This document shows, one piece after another, positions 51,658 through 60,187 of a stretch of DNA of 64,000 nt (within the stretch, counting starts at the first letter, position 1; every line of letters starts with the position of its first letter). The notes beneath the pieces were generated by a model that was given only the letters and a program-made list of their open reading frames with translations, was not told the origin of the DNA and did no database searches. The DNA is from Candidatus Limiplasma pullicola (lineage in GTDB: Bacteria > Bacillota > Clostridia > Christensenellales > Aristaeellaceae): assembly GCA_018710985.1 (NCBI GenBank), contig DVIV01000034.1:46040-110039 (forward strand), given 5' to 3'. A program made the translations under genes and the position numbers.

Positions 51658-52814
51658 GCATGCAGGTGTATCTGGACAACAGCGCGACCACCCGCCCCTG
51701 CGCTCAGGCCGTGGAGGCCGTGGCGCGAAGCATGACGGAAGCGTTTCATAACCCTTCTGCACTCTACGCGCCCGCCATGCGGGCCGAACACGCGCTGGCG
51801 GACGCGCGCCGAACTATTGCCGCCACGCTGAATGCGCAGGAAAAAAACGTGATCTTCACCTCCGGCGGCACCGAGAGCGATAACCTGGCCATCTGGGGCC
51901 GCCTGTCCGCCATGCATCATCCGGGCGAGGTGCTCTATACCGCTGCCGAGCACGAGGCGGTGAAAAATGCCTGTCTGGAGGCTCAGGCGCGCTATGGCGT
52001 GGCTGCGCGGGAAATCCCGCTCCTTCCCGGCGGCTCGGTGGACCTGGCCGCACTGGAAGGTATGTTGGGACCGCAGACGGCGCTGATTTGCGTGATGCAG
52101 GTATGCAACGAAACCGGTGTCATCATGCCGGTGAAGGCAATCTGCGAGCTGCGTGACCGCCTTGCCCCGCAGGCCGCCATCCACGTCGATGGGGTGCAGG
52201 GGTATCTCCGCGTGCCGTTTTCGTTCAAGGAAACCACAGTCGATTCCTATGCCCTCAGCGCGCACAAGATTCACGGTCCCAAGGGCGTGGGCGCGCTGGT
52301 GCTGGCGGATGGCGCGCGCATCAGGCCCATCGTGGCCGGGGGCGGCCAGCAGGGCGGCCTGCGCAGCGGCACGGAGAACACCAGCGGCATAGCCGGCATG
52401 GTGGCCGCGGTGCAGAGCTATCCGTCCAATGCCATGGAGTGCATGCGCAGCCTTAAAAAGCTGCTTCTCTCGCTCTTGATGGAGGCGCTCCCGGAAACGA
52501 CGGTTGCGGGCCTTCCCGTGGACGACCCCATGAGCGCGGGGCATATCCTCAACGTGGCCTTTCCTCCGGTGAGGGCGGAAACGCTCCTGCACGCGCTGGA
52601 GGCGGACGGCATCTGCGTGGGGACCGGCTCGGCCTGCTCATCCAAGAAGGGCCGGCGCTCCCCGGTGCTCACGGCCATGCACTTGCCGCCGCAGGTGATG
52701 GACAGCGCCATCCGCATCAGCCTGTGCCCCTTCAATACCGGGGAGGAAATGCGCTACACGGCTGAAAAGATCATCGAAAGGGTCGGCCAGCTGCGCCGGT
52801 TTACGCGCCGCTGA
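51654..52814 (+). CDS. Cysteine desulfurase (NifS/IscS family)
   Basis: 386 residues. PLP enzyme that passes sulfur from cysteine to acceptors. Seen: VYLDNSATTRP, FTSGGTESDNLAIWG, EHEAVKN, PLP lysine K205 in SAHKIHGPKG, RSGTENTSGIAG, and the active-site cysteine C328 in GSACSSKKG. Placed immediately before thiI, as the NifZ-type desulfurase of Bacillus subtilis is, so it probably feeds tRNA thiolation. Confidence 0.94.
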   Translation: MSMQVYLDNSATTRPCAQAVEAVARSMTEAFHNPSALYAPAMRAEHALADARRTIAATLNAQEKNVIFTSGGTESDNLAIWGRLSAMHHPGEVLYTAAEHEAVKNACLEAQARYGVAAREIPLLPGGSVDLAALEGMLGPQTALICVMQVCNETGVIMPVKAICELRDRLAPQAAIHVDGVQGYLRVPFSFKETTVDSYALSAHKIHGPKGVGALVLADGARIRPIVAGGGQQGGLRSGTENTSGIAGMVAAVQSYPSNAMECMRSLKKLLLSLLMEALPETTVAGLPVDDPMSAGHILNVAFPPVRAETLLHALEADGICVGTGSACSSKKGRRSPVLTAMHLPPQVMDSAIRISLCPFNTGEEMRYTAEKIIERVGQLRRFTRR

Positions 52815-52837
52815 CGCCAAAGGAGGAAGAAACCACC

Positions 52838-53983
52838 GTGCGTGAGGTTTTGCAGGTTCGCTATGGCGAAATTTTTCTCAAGGGGCTCAACCGCCCCACT
52901 TTTTTACGCATGCTGGTGGACCGCGTGCGCGACGCGGTCAAGGCGGTCGGCGGCCATGTGTGGCTCAGCGACGGCCGCATCTACGTCAGCGATGCGGCCG
53001 ATATGGATGAAACCATCCGCCGCGTGACCAAGGTGTTCGGCGTGCACAGCGTGTGCCGCGCCATCGAGATGGAAAAGGATAGCTTCGAAGCCCTCTGCGC
53101 CCAGGCCGCAAAGCTGATGGAAGGATACCAGGGCACCTTCAAGGTCAACGCCCGCCGCAGCGACAAGCGCTATCCCATGGATTCGCCCACCATCAACGTG
53201 GAGATGGGCGCGTACCTGCTGGAGCACCTGCCGGGACTCAAGGTGGACGTGAAAAACCCCGATGTCGTGCTTTCGGTGGAAATCCGCGACCTGGCCTATC
53301 TCTATACCCATCCCATCCCCGCCGTGGGCGGCATGCCGGTGGGGTCCAACGGCAAGGCCACACTGCTGCTCTCCGGCGGCATCGACAGCCCCGTGGCGGG
53401 CTGGATGATCGCCAAGCGCGGCGTGCGCGTGGACGCGGTGCATTTCTATTCTTTTCCCTATACCAGCGAGCGCGCCCGTGAAAAGGTGCTGGAGCTGGCG
53501 CGCATCCTCAGCGAAAGCCTGTGCGGCGTGCGTGTGCATGTGGTGCCGTTTACCGACATCCAGATGCAGATTCACGAAAAGTGCCACGAGGATTACACCA
53601 CCATCATCATGCGCCGCTACATGATGCGCATCGCCAACGCCATCGCCAGGAAGGAACATTCCCAGGCGCTCATCACGGGGGAGAGCATCGGGCAGGTGGC
53701 CAGCCAGACCATGCATGCCCTCGGCTCCACGGACGCCGTGGCGGATATGCCGGTGTTCCGGCCGCTCATCGGATTTGATAAATCCGAGATCATCGAAATC
53801 GCGCAGAAGATCGGCACGTATGAAACCTCATCCCTGCCCTATGAGGACTGCTGCACGGTCTTCACCCCGCGCCATCCCGCCACCAAGCCCAAGCTGGACA
53901 TCATCCTCGACGGCGAGAGCAGGCTCAATTCCGAGGCGCTGATCGCTGCCGCCCTGGAGGGCACGGAGGTTTTCGACCTTTAA
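52838..53983 (+). CDS. thiI: tRNA 4-thiouridine synthase ThiI
   Basis: 381 residues from GTG 52838 (GGAGG upstream). N-terminal ferredoxin-like and THUMP domains (~1-165), then the PP-loop LLLSGGIDSPVAGW at residue 179 and the adenylation domain (ALITGESIGQVASQTM). The C-terminal rhodanese domain of the enterobacterial enzyme is absent, as usual in Bacillota. It thiolates U8 of tRNA with sulfur from the adjacent desulfurase. Confidence 0.95.
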   Translation: MREVLQVRYGEIFLKGLNRPTFLRMLVDRVRDAVKAVGGHVWLSDGRIYVSDAADMDETIRRVTKVFGVHSVCRAIEMEKDSFEALCAQAAKLMEGYQGTFKVNARRSDKRYPMDSPTINVEMGAYLLEHLPGLKVDVKNPDVVLSVEIRDLAYLYTHPIPAVGGMPVGSNGKATLLLSGGIDSPVAGWMIAKRGVRVDAVHFYSFPYTSERAREKVLELARILSESLCGVRVHVVPFTDIQMQIHEKCHEDYTTIIMRRYMMRIANAIARKEHSQALITGESIGQVASQTMHALGSTDAVADMPVFRPLIGFDKSEIIEIAQKIGTYETSSLPYEDCCTVFTPRHPATKPKLDIILDGESRLNSEALIAAALEGTEVFDL

Positions 53984-54243
53984 GGCAGCCAGGAGACAAA
54001 CGCCGCCAGCGCCAGCCCCGGAAGCCCCAGGTAGCCCGCGCTGACCGCGGCCAGCGGGCCCTGCGGAAAATGCAGTCCCAGCGGGGCAAGCCCCAGCCAG
54101 CACAGGTAGCACAGGATGATGCCCGCGCACATCCGTTCCACCACCCGCATCACCCCGCGCCGGGGCGATGCGCGCATGCACAGGGGATAGCTCACGCCAA
54201 GCGCCGCTGCGACCATGGCCACCGCCAGAAGCCTGTCCGTCAT
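53980..54243 (-). CDS. BofA-like pro-sigma-K processing inhibitor family protein
   Basis: 87 residues, three hydrophobic segments, ending in AAVSAGYLGLPGLALAAFVSWLP. The G-x-P-G motif near the C-terminus is the BofA hallmark. GGAGG 9 bases before ATG 54243. In Bacillus, BofA inhibits the SpoIVFB protease in the sporulating mother cell. Convergent with thiI, with 4 bases of stop-codon overlap. Suggests a sporulating ancestry, but BofA relatives also exist in non-spore-formers. Confidence 0.75.
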   Translation of the reverse strand: MTDRLLAVAMVAAALGVSYPLCMRASPRRGVMRVVERMCAGIILCYLCWLGLAPLGLHFPQGPLAAVSAGYLGLPGLALAAFVSWLP

Positions 54244-54331
54244 ATCCGGTTCACCTCCGCTACCAGCCTATGCGCATGGGGAGGGGATTAGACGGACAGG
54301 ATGAATTGTGAAGATTTTATCAAGCAAGGGC

Positions 54332-54360
54332 TTGCGGCACAGGGTCGAATGATGTATAAT
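54332..54360 (+). promoter_or_regulatory. Promoter of the cggR-pgk-tpiA-gpmI operon
   Basis: TTGCGG (54332-54337), 17 bases, TATAAT (54355-54360). Confidence 0.75.
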
Positions 54361-54366
54361 CACCTG

Positions 54367-54401
54367 TGGGATAAATTTGGTCATGCGGGACGTGGTTTGT
54401 C
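54367..54401 (+). promoter_or_regulatory. CggR operator
   Basis: CGGGAC-N6-TGTC at 54386-54401 is an exact match to the half-site known for Bacillus subtilis CggR. A weaker copy, TGGGAT-N6-GGTC, lies at 54367-54382, 3 bases before it. The tandem arrangement just downstream of the -10 fits repression relieved by fructose 1,6-bisphosphate. Confidence 0.75.
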
Positions 54402-54419
54402 CCGAGTAGGAAGGGTAGC

Positions 54420-55445
54420 ATGCAGGACGGTTATTTTACCCTGATGCAGCAGCTGGCTCCGGATCTGGCGCAGGAAATCGAGCTGCGGGCGCTGGTGCTG
54501 GAGCGCATCGGCGCGCTGCAGCCGGTGGGCAGGCGGCAGCTGGCCGCCCGGCTGAACCTGCCGGAGCGTGAGGTGCGCACCGTCGCTACGCTGTTAAAGA
54601 GGCACGGGCTCATTACGCTGGACGCGGCGGGCATGTGCCTGACGCCGGCGGCGGAGAACGCGCTGCCCATGGCCCGGCGCTTCAGCCGGGAGCTGAAGGG
54701 TCTGACGAGGCTGGAGACGGCGCTGGCGGAGCGGCTGTGCGTGGACAAGGTGTGCGTGGTCGCCGGCAACGCCGACACGGACCCGCATGTGCCTGGCGAG
54801 GTGGGCCGGGTCGCGGGCATGCGCCTGCGCGGCTTTTTGCAGACGGGATTCACGCTGGCTGTCACCGGCGGCAGCACCATTCGCGAGGTGGCCTTTGCGG
54901 TGCCCCAGGGCACGCCCATGAACGTGATGGTGGTACCCGCGCGCGGCGGCATGGGCGGCGCGCTGGAAACCCAGGCCAATACCCTTGCCTGCGAGATTGC
55001 CCGCCGCCTGGGCGGGCACCACCGCATGATGCACCTGCCCGACCACCTGGATGAGCAGGCGCTGCAGGAGATGCGCAAGCTGACCGAGATCAACGAAACG
55101 CTGGCCCTTTTGGAGCGCGCGGACGTGGTGCTGCACGGCATCGGCCGCGCAGATGACATGACCCAGCGCCGCCAGCTTCCCGGCCCTGTGAGCGCCGAAG
55201 TGCTGCGCAAGGGCGCAGTGGCCGAGGCCTATGGCTGCTACTTCGACGCAAGGGGGCGGCTGGTATATTCCGCCTCCACCGTAGCCCACAACCTGGGCGC
55301 GCTCAAGCCTGCCTGCGCCATGATCGCCGTGGCCGCAGGGGCGAAAAAGGCCGAGGCCATCGCTGCGGTGATGAAAAATCGCCGCCACGCCATGCTGGTC
55401 ACCGACGAGGGCGCTGCCAAGGCCATTCTGGATGAGGCTCCCTGA
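54420..55445 (+). CDS. cggR: Central glycolytic genes regulator CggR (SorC family)
   Basis: 341 residues. N-terminal winged helix ([43 protein letters not shown]), then a sugar-binding domain of the SorC/DeoR type: [57 protein letters not shown]. In Bacillus it senses fructose 1,6-bisphosphate. It heads the operon with its operator directly upstream. The gapA gene normally found next is absent. Confidence 0.92.
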   Translation: MQDGYFTLMQQLAPDLAQEIELRALVLERIGALQPVGRRQLAARLNLPEREVRTVATLLKRHGLITLDAAGMCLTPAAENALPMARRFSRELKGLTRLETALAERLCVDKVCVVAGNADTDPHVPGEVGRVAGMRLRGFLQTGFTLAVTGGSTIREVAFAVPQGTPMNVMVVPARGGMGGALETQANTLACEIARRLGGHHRMMHLPDHLDEQALQEMRKLTEINETLALLERADVVLHGIGRADDMTQRRQLPGPVSAEVLRKGAVAEAYGCYFDARGRLVYSASTVAHNLGALKPACAMIAVAAGAKKAEAIAAVMKNRRHAMLVTDEGAAKAILDEAP

Positions 55446-55518
55446 TTCGCTTGCACGCCCGGAAACGGGCTTTGCAATACCAACTCAACGAATTTACCAG
55501 GACGGAGGAGTGTACGTT

Positions 55519-56709
55519 ATGGCGAAAAAAACCATCGAGGACATCCAGGTCAAAGGCAAGAAAGTGCTTGTTCGCTGCGATTTTAACGTGCCCATGGATG
55601 AAAACAAGGTCATCACCGACGAAAACCGCCTGCGCGGCGCGCTGCCCACCATCAAGTACCTGATGGAGCATGGCGCCAAAGTGATCCTGTGCTCCCACCT
55701 GGGCCGCCCCAAGGGCGAGTTCAACATGAAGTATTCCCTCAAGCCTGTCGCCAAGCGCCTTGGCGAAATGCTGGGCGTGGAAGTGAAGATGGCCGAGGAC
55801 GTGATCGGCCCTTCCGCCAAGGAGCTGGCCGCCGGCCTCAAGGACGGCGAGGTCATGCTGCTGGAGAACGTCCGCTTCCATAAGGAAGAGGAAAAGAACG
55901 ATCCCGCCTTCGCCAAGGAGCTGGCTTCCCTGGCCGAAATGTATGTCAACGACGCCTTCGGCACCGCGCACCGTGCGCATGCCTCCACCGAGGGCGTGAC
56001 CCATTACCTGACTCCCTCCGTGGCCGGCTACCTGATCGGCAAGGAGCTGAGCATCATGGGCAAGGCCCTGGAGGACCCTGCCCGTCCCTTTGTCGCGATT
56101 CTCGGCGGCGCGAAGGTGTCCGACAAGATCGGCGTGATCAACAACCTGCTTGAAAAGGTCGATACCCTCATCATCGGCGGCGGCATGAGCTACACCTTCC
56201 AGAAGGCGCTGGGGCTCAGCATCGGCAAGAGCCTGTGTGAAAACGACAAGGTCGAGCTCGCCAAGGAACTGATGGCCAAGGCCAAGGAAAAGGGCGTCAA
56301 GCTCCTCCTGCCTGTGGATAACGTGTGCGGCGACAGCTTCAGCAACGACGCCAACCGCATCACCGTCGCGTCCGCCGACGGCATCCCGGACGATTACGAG
56401 GGCATGGACATCGGGCCCGAAACCGCCAAGATCTATGCCGACGTGGTCCGCGAGGCGGGCACGGTGGTCTGGAACGGCCCCATGGGCGTGTTCGAGTTCG
56501 AAAACTTTGCTGTTGGCACCCGCGCTGTGGCCAAGGCCATGAGCGAGTGCAAGGGCGTCACCATCATCGGCGGCGGCGACAGCGCGGCGGCGGTCGAGCA
56601 GATGGGCTATGCCGACAAGGTGACGCACGTGTCCACCGGCGGCGGCGCGAGCATGGAGTTCCTGGAGGGCAAGACCCTTCCCGGCGTTGCCGCGCTGAAC
56701 GACAAGTAA
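55519..56709 (+). CDS. pgk: Phosphoglycerate kinase
   Basis: 396 residues from ATG 55519 (GGAGGAG 8 bases upstream). Substrate site [24 protein letters not shown] and [11 protein letters not shown]; hinge [17 protein letters not shown]; nucleotide site [19 protein letters not shown] and [14 protein letters not shown]-forming step of glycolysis. Follows cggR by 73 bp. Confidence 0.97.
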   Translation: MAKKTIEDIQVKGKKVLVRCDFNVPMDENKVITDENRLRGALPTIKYLMEHGAKVILCSHLGRPKGEFNMKYSLKPVAKRLGEMLGVEVKMAEDVIGPSAKELAAGLKDGEVMLLENVRFHKEEEKNDPAFAKELASLAEMYVNDAFGTAHRAHASTEGVTHYLTPSVAGYLIGKELSIMGKALEDPARPFVAILGGAKVSDKIGVINNLLEKVDTLIIGGGMSYTFQKALGLSIGKSLCENDKVELAKELMAKAKEKGVKLLLPVDNVCGDSFSNDANRITVASADGIPDDYEGMDIGPETAKIYADVVREAGTVVWNGPMGVFEFENFAVGTRAVAKAMSECKGVTIIGGGDSAAAVEQMGYADKVTHVSTGGGASMEFLEGKTLPGVAALNDK

Positions 56710-56718
56710 GCTTTTTCC

Positions 56719-56751
56719 GTTGCGCAGGCCGTCCAAACCGGCCTGCGCAAC
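56719..56751 (+). terminator. Strong hairpin between pgk and tpiA
   Basis: A perfect 13-bp stem (56719-56731 with 56739-56751) with a 7-base loop. Only GTTTG follows, so it may stabilise or process the mRNA rather than end it. A second, imperfect stem follows at about 56752-56792. Confidence 0.5.
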
Positions 56752-56841
56752 GTTTGCGCGCCGCAAAGCGGTTTCACGCGGCGCAAAATCGGTTAAACCA
56801 TAGATGTATCCGAATGATTTTTTCAAAGTGAGGTACAAACC

Positions 56842-57594
56842 ATGCGTAAGCCTATCATTGCCGGCAACTGGAAGATGAACAAGACCCCCGAGGAAGCCCG
56901 CGAGCTGGTCGCCGCGCTCGTGCCCGCCGTAAAGGACGCGGACTGTGACGTGGTGGTGTGCGTGCCCGCGACGGATTTTGCCGCCGTGAAGGAGGCCGCC
57001 CAGGGCAGCAACATCCATCTGGGCGCGCAGAACGTGCATTTTGCCAGGAGCGGCGCCTATACTGGCGAGCTCAGCGCCGACATGCTCAAGGCCTGCGGCG
57101 TGGAGTATGTGGTCATCGGCCACAGCGAGCGCCGTCAGTACTTCGGCGAGACCGACAAGACCGTGAACCTTCGCGTGCGCGCGGCGGTCGAGGCGGGCCT
57201 GATCCCCATCATCTGCGTGGGCGAGCTCAAGGATGAGCGCGAGAGCGGCTACACCGACACCATCGTGGAGTATCAGACGCTGATGGCGCTGCACGGCCTG
57301 ACCGATGAGCAGATCAAGAACGCCGTCATCGCCTACGAGCCCGTCTGGGCCATCGGCACCGGCCTCACCGCCACCGACGAGCAGGCCAACGAGACCATCG
57401 GCGTCATCCGCAAGGCCGTCGCCCGCAAGTATGGCCAGGAAGTGGCCGATGCGGTCCGCGTTCAGTACGGCGGCAGCATGAACCCCAAGAACGTCAAGGG
57501 CCTCATGGCTCAGCCTGAAATCGACGGCGGCCTCATCGGCGGCGCCAGCCTCAAGGCCCCCGACTTCACCCAGGTGGTTCTCTACAACAAGTGA
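56842..57594 (+). CDS. tpiA: Triose-phosphate isomerase
   Basis: 250 residues. Catalytic lysine in AGNWKMNKT, histidine in VIGHSERRQYFGE, glutamate in IAYEPVWAIGTGLTAT, and phosphate loops YGGSMNPKN and GGLIGGASL. All active-site residues are present. Confidence 0.97.
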   Translation: MRKPIIAGNWKMNKTPEEARELVAALVPAVKDADCDVVVCVPATDFAAVKEAAQGSNIHLGAQNVHFARSGAYTGELSADMLKACGVEYVVIGHSERRQYFGETDKTVNLRVRAAVEAGLIPIICVGELKDERESGYTDTIVEYQTLMALHGLTDEQIKNAVIAYEPVWAIGTGLTATDEQANETIGVIRKAVARKYGQEVADAVRVQYGGSMNPKNVKGLMAQPEIDGGLIGGASLKAPDFTQVVLYNK

Positions 57595-57621
57595 CCAGAT
57601 AAGAAGGAGCAGCTAAACCAT

Positions 57622-59169
57622 ATGCAAAAAACCATGACGGCTCTTATCATCATGGACGGCTTCGGCATCAACCCCGCTCATGAGGGCAACGCGATCTACC
57701 AGCAGGGCACCCCCCGGCTGGATGCGCTCATGGCCCGTTACCCGCATACCCAGATCGGCGCCAGCGGCATGGACGTGGGCCTGCCCGACGGCCAGATGGG
57801 CAACAGCGAGGTCGGCCACCTCAATATCGGCGCGGGCCGTATCGTCTATCAGGAGCTGACCCGCATCACCAAGGACATTCAGGACGGCACGTTCTTTGAA
57901 AAGGCGCCTCTGGTTCACGCCATGGATACGGCCAGGGAAACCGGCAAGAGCGTGCACCTCATGGGCCTGGTCAGCGACGGCGGCGTGCACAGCCACAATA
58001 CGCACCTGTACGCTCTTCTGGAGATGTGTAAGCGCCGTGGCGTGAAGAATGTGTACGTGCACTGCTTCCTGGACGGCCGTGACGTGCCGCCCACCAGCGG
58101 CATCGACTACGTGCGCGAGCTTCAGGCCAAGATGGACGAGATCGGCGTGGGCAAGATCGCCACGGTGATGGGCCGCTACTGGGCCATGGACCGCGACAAC
58201 CTGTGGGACCGCGTGCAGAAGGCCTATGACGCCATGGTGCTGGGCCAGGGTCAGGCGACGGCCGACAGCGCCGTTCAGGCCGTGGAGCAGAGCTATGCGA
58301 AGGAAGAGACGGACGAGTTCGTCAAGCCCACCGTGGTGATGGAGAACGGCCAGCCCGTGGCCACCATCGGTGAGGGAGACAGCGTGATCTTCTTCAACTT
58401 CCGCCCCGACCGCGCCCGCCAGCTCACCCGCACCTTCATCCAGCCCGACTTCAACGGCTTCCCGCGCGGCAAGGGCTATTTCCACGTCAACTTCGTCAGC
58501 ATGACGCAGTATGACGAAACCTTTACCGGCCTTGAGGTGGTCAACCCGCCGGAGACGCTGGAGAACACGCTGGGCGAGTACCTTTCCAAGCTGGGCAAGA
58601 CGCAGTTGCGCATTGCGGAAACCCAGAAGTACGCCCACGTCACCTTCTTCTTCAACGGCGGTGTCGAAAAGCCCAACGAGGGCGAGGACCGCGTGCTCAT
58701 TCCCTCCTCCAAGGTGGCTACCTTCGACATGAAGCCCGAGATGTCCGCCTACGAAATCACGGACAAGGCGATTGAGCTCATCAACGAAAAGAAGTACGAC
58801 GTGATGATCCTCAACTTCGCCAACTGCGATATGGTGGGCCACACCGGCGTGATGGAAGCGGCCATGAAGGCCGTGGCCGCGGTGGACGAGTGCGTGGACC
58901 GCGTGGTCAAGGCTGTTCTGGACAATGGCGGCCGCGCCTTTGTCACGGCTGACCACGGCAACGCCGATCAGATGATCGACCCCGAAACCGGCGAGCCCTT
59001 CACCGCGCATACCACCAATCCCGTGCCCTTCATTGCCGTGGGACCGGAAATGGTGGGCAAGACGCTGCGTGAGGGCGGCCGTCTGGCCGATATCGCTCCC
59101 ACGATGCTGCAGAGCATGGGTATTCCCGTACCTGCCGAGATGACGGGCAAGTCCCTCATCGTGGAGTGA
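57622..59169 (+). CDS. gpmI: Phosphoglycerate mutase, 2,3-bisphosphoglycerate-independent
   Basis: 515 residues, the normal length. Alkaline-phosphatase-like metalloenzyme; the phosphorylated serine is S62 in MGNSEVGHLNIGAGR, and metal ligands are in IIMDGFG, ANCDMVGHTG and VTADHGNADQM. Last gene of the operon; enolase does not follow. Confidence 0.97.
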   Translation: MQKTMTALIIMDGFGINPAHEGNAIYQQGTPRLDALMARYPHTQIGASGMDVGLPDGQMGNSEVGHLNIGAGRIVYQELTRITKDIQDGTFFEKAPLVHAMDTARETGKSVHLMGLVSDGGVHSHNTHLYALLEMCKRRGVKNVYVHCFLDGRDVPPTSGIDYVRELQAKMDEIGVGKIATVMGRYWAMDRDNLWDRVQKAYDAMVLGQGQATADSAVQAVEQSYAKEETDEFVKPTVVMENGQPVATIGEGDSVIFFNFRPDRARQLTRTFIQPDFNGFPRGKGYFHVNFVSMTQYDETFTGLEVVNPPETLENTLGEYLSKLGKTQLRIAETQKYAHVTFFFNGGVEKPNEGEDRVLIPSSKVATFDMKPEMSAYEITDKAIELINEKKYDVMILNFANCDMVGHTGVMEAAMKAVAAVDECVDRVVKAVLDNGGRAFVTADHGNADQMIDPETGEPFTAHTTNPVPFIAVGPEMVGKTLREGGRLADIAPTMLQSMGIPVPAEMTGKSLIVE

Positions 59170-59196
59170 TCCGCACAGCAGGAAACCCGTCGAAAA

Positions 59197-59229
59197 TGCC
59201 GCCCCGGTGCGATGTGCGCCGGGGCGGCT
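59197..59229 (+). repeat. Proximal duplicate of the gpmI terminator hairpin (33-bp direct repeat)
   Basis: A 13-bp stem with loop GATGT, 28 bases after the gpmI stop. Identical over 33 bases to 59395-59427. No T-tract follows; the next bases belong to repeat element B. Confidence 0.88.
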
Positions 59230-59394
59230 CATGATGTCGAAAAAGTCCGCTGCGGCGGCCTTTTCCGCCAGAAGATTAAGAAATGTTTGCGCCCAAGGGC
59301 GCAAACTCCCCGCCCGCCCGGCAGAGCCGGGCGATACGAATCCACTTTGGAGGGCCCACCGGCCCTCCTAACCTCCCGAAAGGGTTTGTGCCTG
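59230..59394. repeat. Hairpin-rich dispersed repeat, copy B
   Basis: A 165-bp copy of the element at 14809-14977. The core from TGTCGAAAAAGTCCG to CTCCCGAAAGG is nearly identical, with changes mostly in loops. In relation to the interrupted terminator its orientation is opposite to copy A. Confidence 0.88.
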
Positions 59395-59437
59395 TGCCGC
59401 CCCGGTGCGATGTGCGCCGGGGCGGCTTCTTCTGTTA
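59395..59437 (+). terminator. Distal (T-tract) terminator of the glycolytic operon
   Basis: The second copy of the same hairpin (59396-59426), followed by TTCTTCTGTT. This is the copy expected to terminate transcription. Confidence 0.8.
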
Positions 59438-59462
59438 TGGCAAGGCTCGAAAAGCCGGTTGG

Positions 59463-60152
59463 CTAGCTCTTTCTGGCTCTGACGATGATGACCTCCGGGA
59501 TTTCCGGATTGCGGTAGTACGCCTCCAAAAAGCCGTCAATCACAAAGCCGGCGTCAAAACAGCACCGGAAGATCTCCTGCATGGAGCGGTGGTAATAGCG
59601 CTGCTTGCAAGGCTGGCCTGCTATGGCTTCGCCCAGGTACGCGTGTTCGGTCCGGTACTGCTTTGTCAGCGTCACAAAACAGGGATGCTGGGTTGCAAAC
59701 ACGAAAATTCCCTTGTCTGCCAGCAGCGTTTGCAACGCCTGAAACAGGGGCCGGATGTCGGAAATGTCCATGATGGCCATGCAGGAAACCGCTTTGCTCA
59801 AGGGCGGCGTACTTTGGAGCAGGAGCAGGCTTTCCAGGTTGGCGGCGTCCGCGACACAGAATTCAATCTTATCCCGGAACGGCCGCTGGCGTTTCCTTGC
59901 CAGCGCAATCATGGCCGGGCTTTGATCAAAGGCCAGGACCCGTGCGCCCCGCCTGGCCATGAAAGCGGAGTAATTGCCGTTTCCACAGGCGATATCCAGG
60001 ATAACGTCACCGGCCTGGGGAGAGAGCAGCTCCGTCACGCCGGGATGGACAACCTCTCTGTGAAACGGATTGGAATCATCGCCCATGCAGGCATCCCAAA
60101 AGGCCGCGTTCGTCTCCCATACGCTCAGATCGTCCACGGAAAAATCGCTCAT
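59463..60152 (-). CDS. Class I SAM-dependent methyltransferase
   Basis: 229 residues from ATG 60152, with GGAGG 8 bases upstream; an ATG five codons earlier contains that site and is unlikely. Motif I is VILDIACGNGNYSAFMARRG, followed by acidic VLAFDQSPAMI and VADAAN. The C-terminal half (QHPCFVTLTKQYR; EIPEVIIVRARK) resembles small-molecule methyltransferases of Clostridia. Substrate unknown. Convergent with the glycolytic operon and possibly co-transcribed with the CapA gene upstream. Confidence 0.85.
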   Translation of the reverse strand: MSDFSVDDLSVWETNAAFWDACMGDDSNPFHREVVHPGVTELLSPQAGDVILDIACGNGNYSAFMARRGARVLAFDQSPAMIALARKRQRPFRDKIEFCVADAANLESLLLLQSTPPLSKAVSCMAIMDISDIRPLFQALQTLLADKGIFVFATQHPCFVTLTKQYRTEHAYLGEAIAGQPCKQRYYHRSMQEIFRCCFDAGFVIDGFLEAYYRNPEIPEVIIVRARKS

Positions 60153-60187
60153 AACGCGTTCCTCCATGCGTGTGGTGTGAAGCTCGG

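Noticed and set aside
55399..57294. 631-codon minus-strand open frame opposite pgk and tpiA
   Set aside because: Antisense shadow of two unmistakable glycolytic genes.
57613..59304. 563-codon minus-strand open frame opposite gpmI
   Set aside because: Antisense shadow; the encoded sequence is low-complexity His/Val/Ala.
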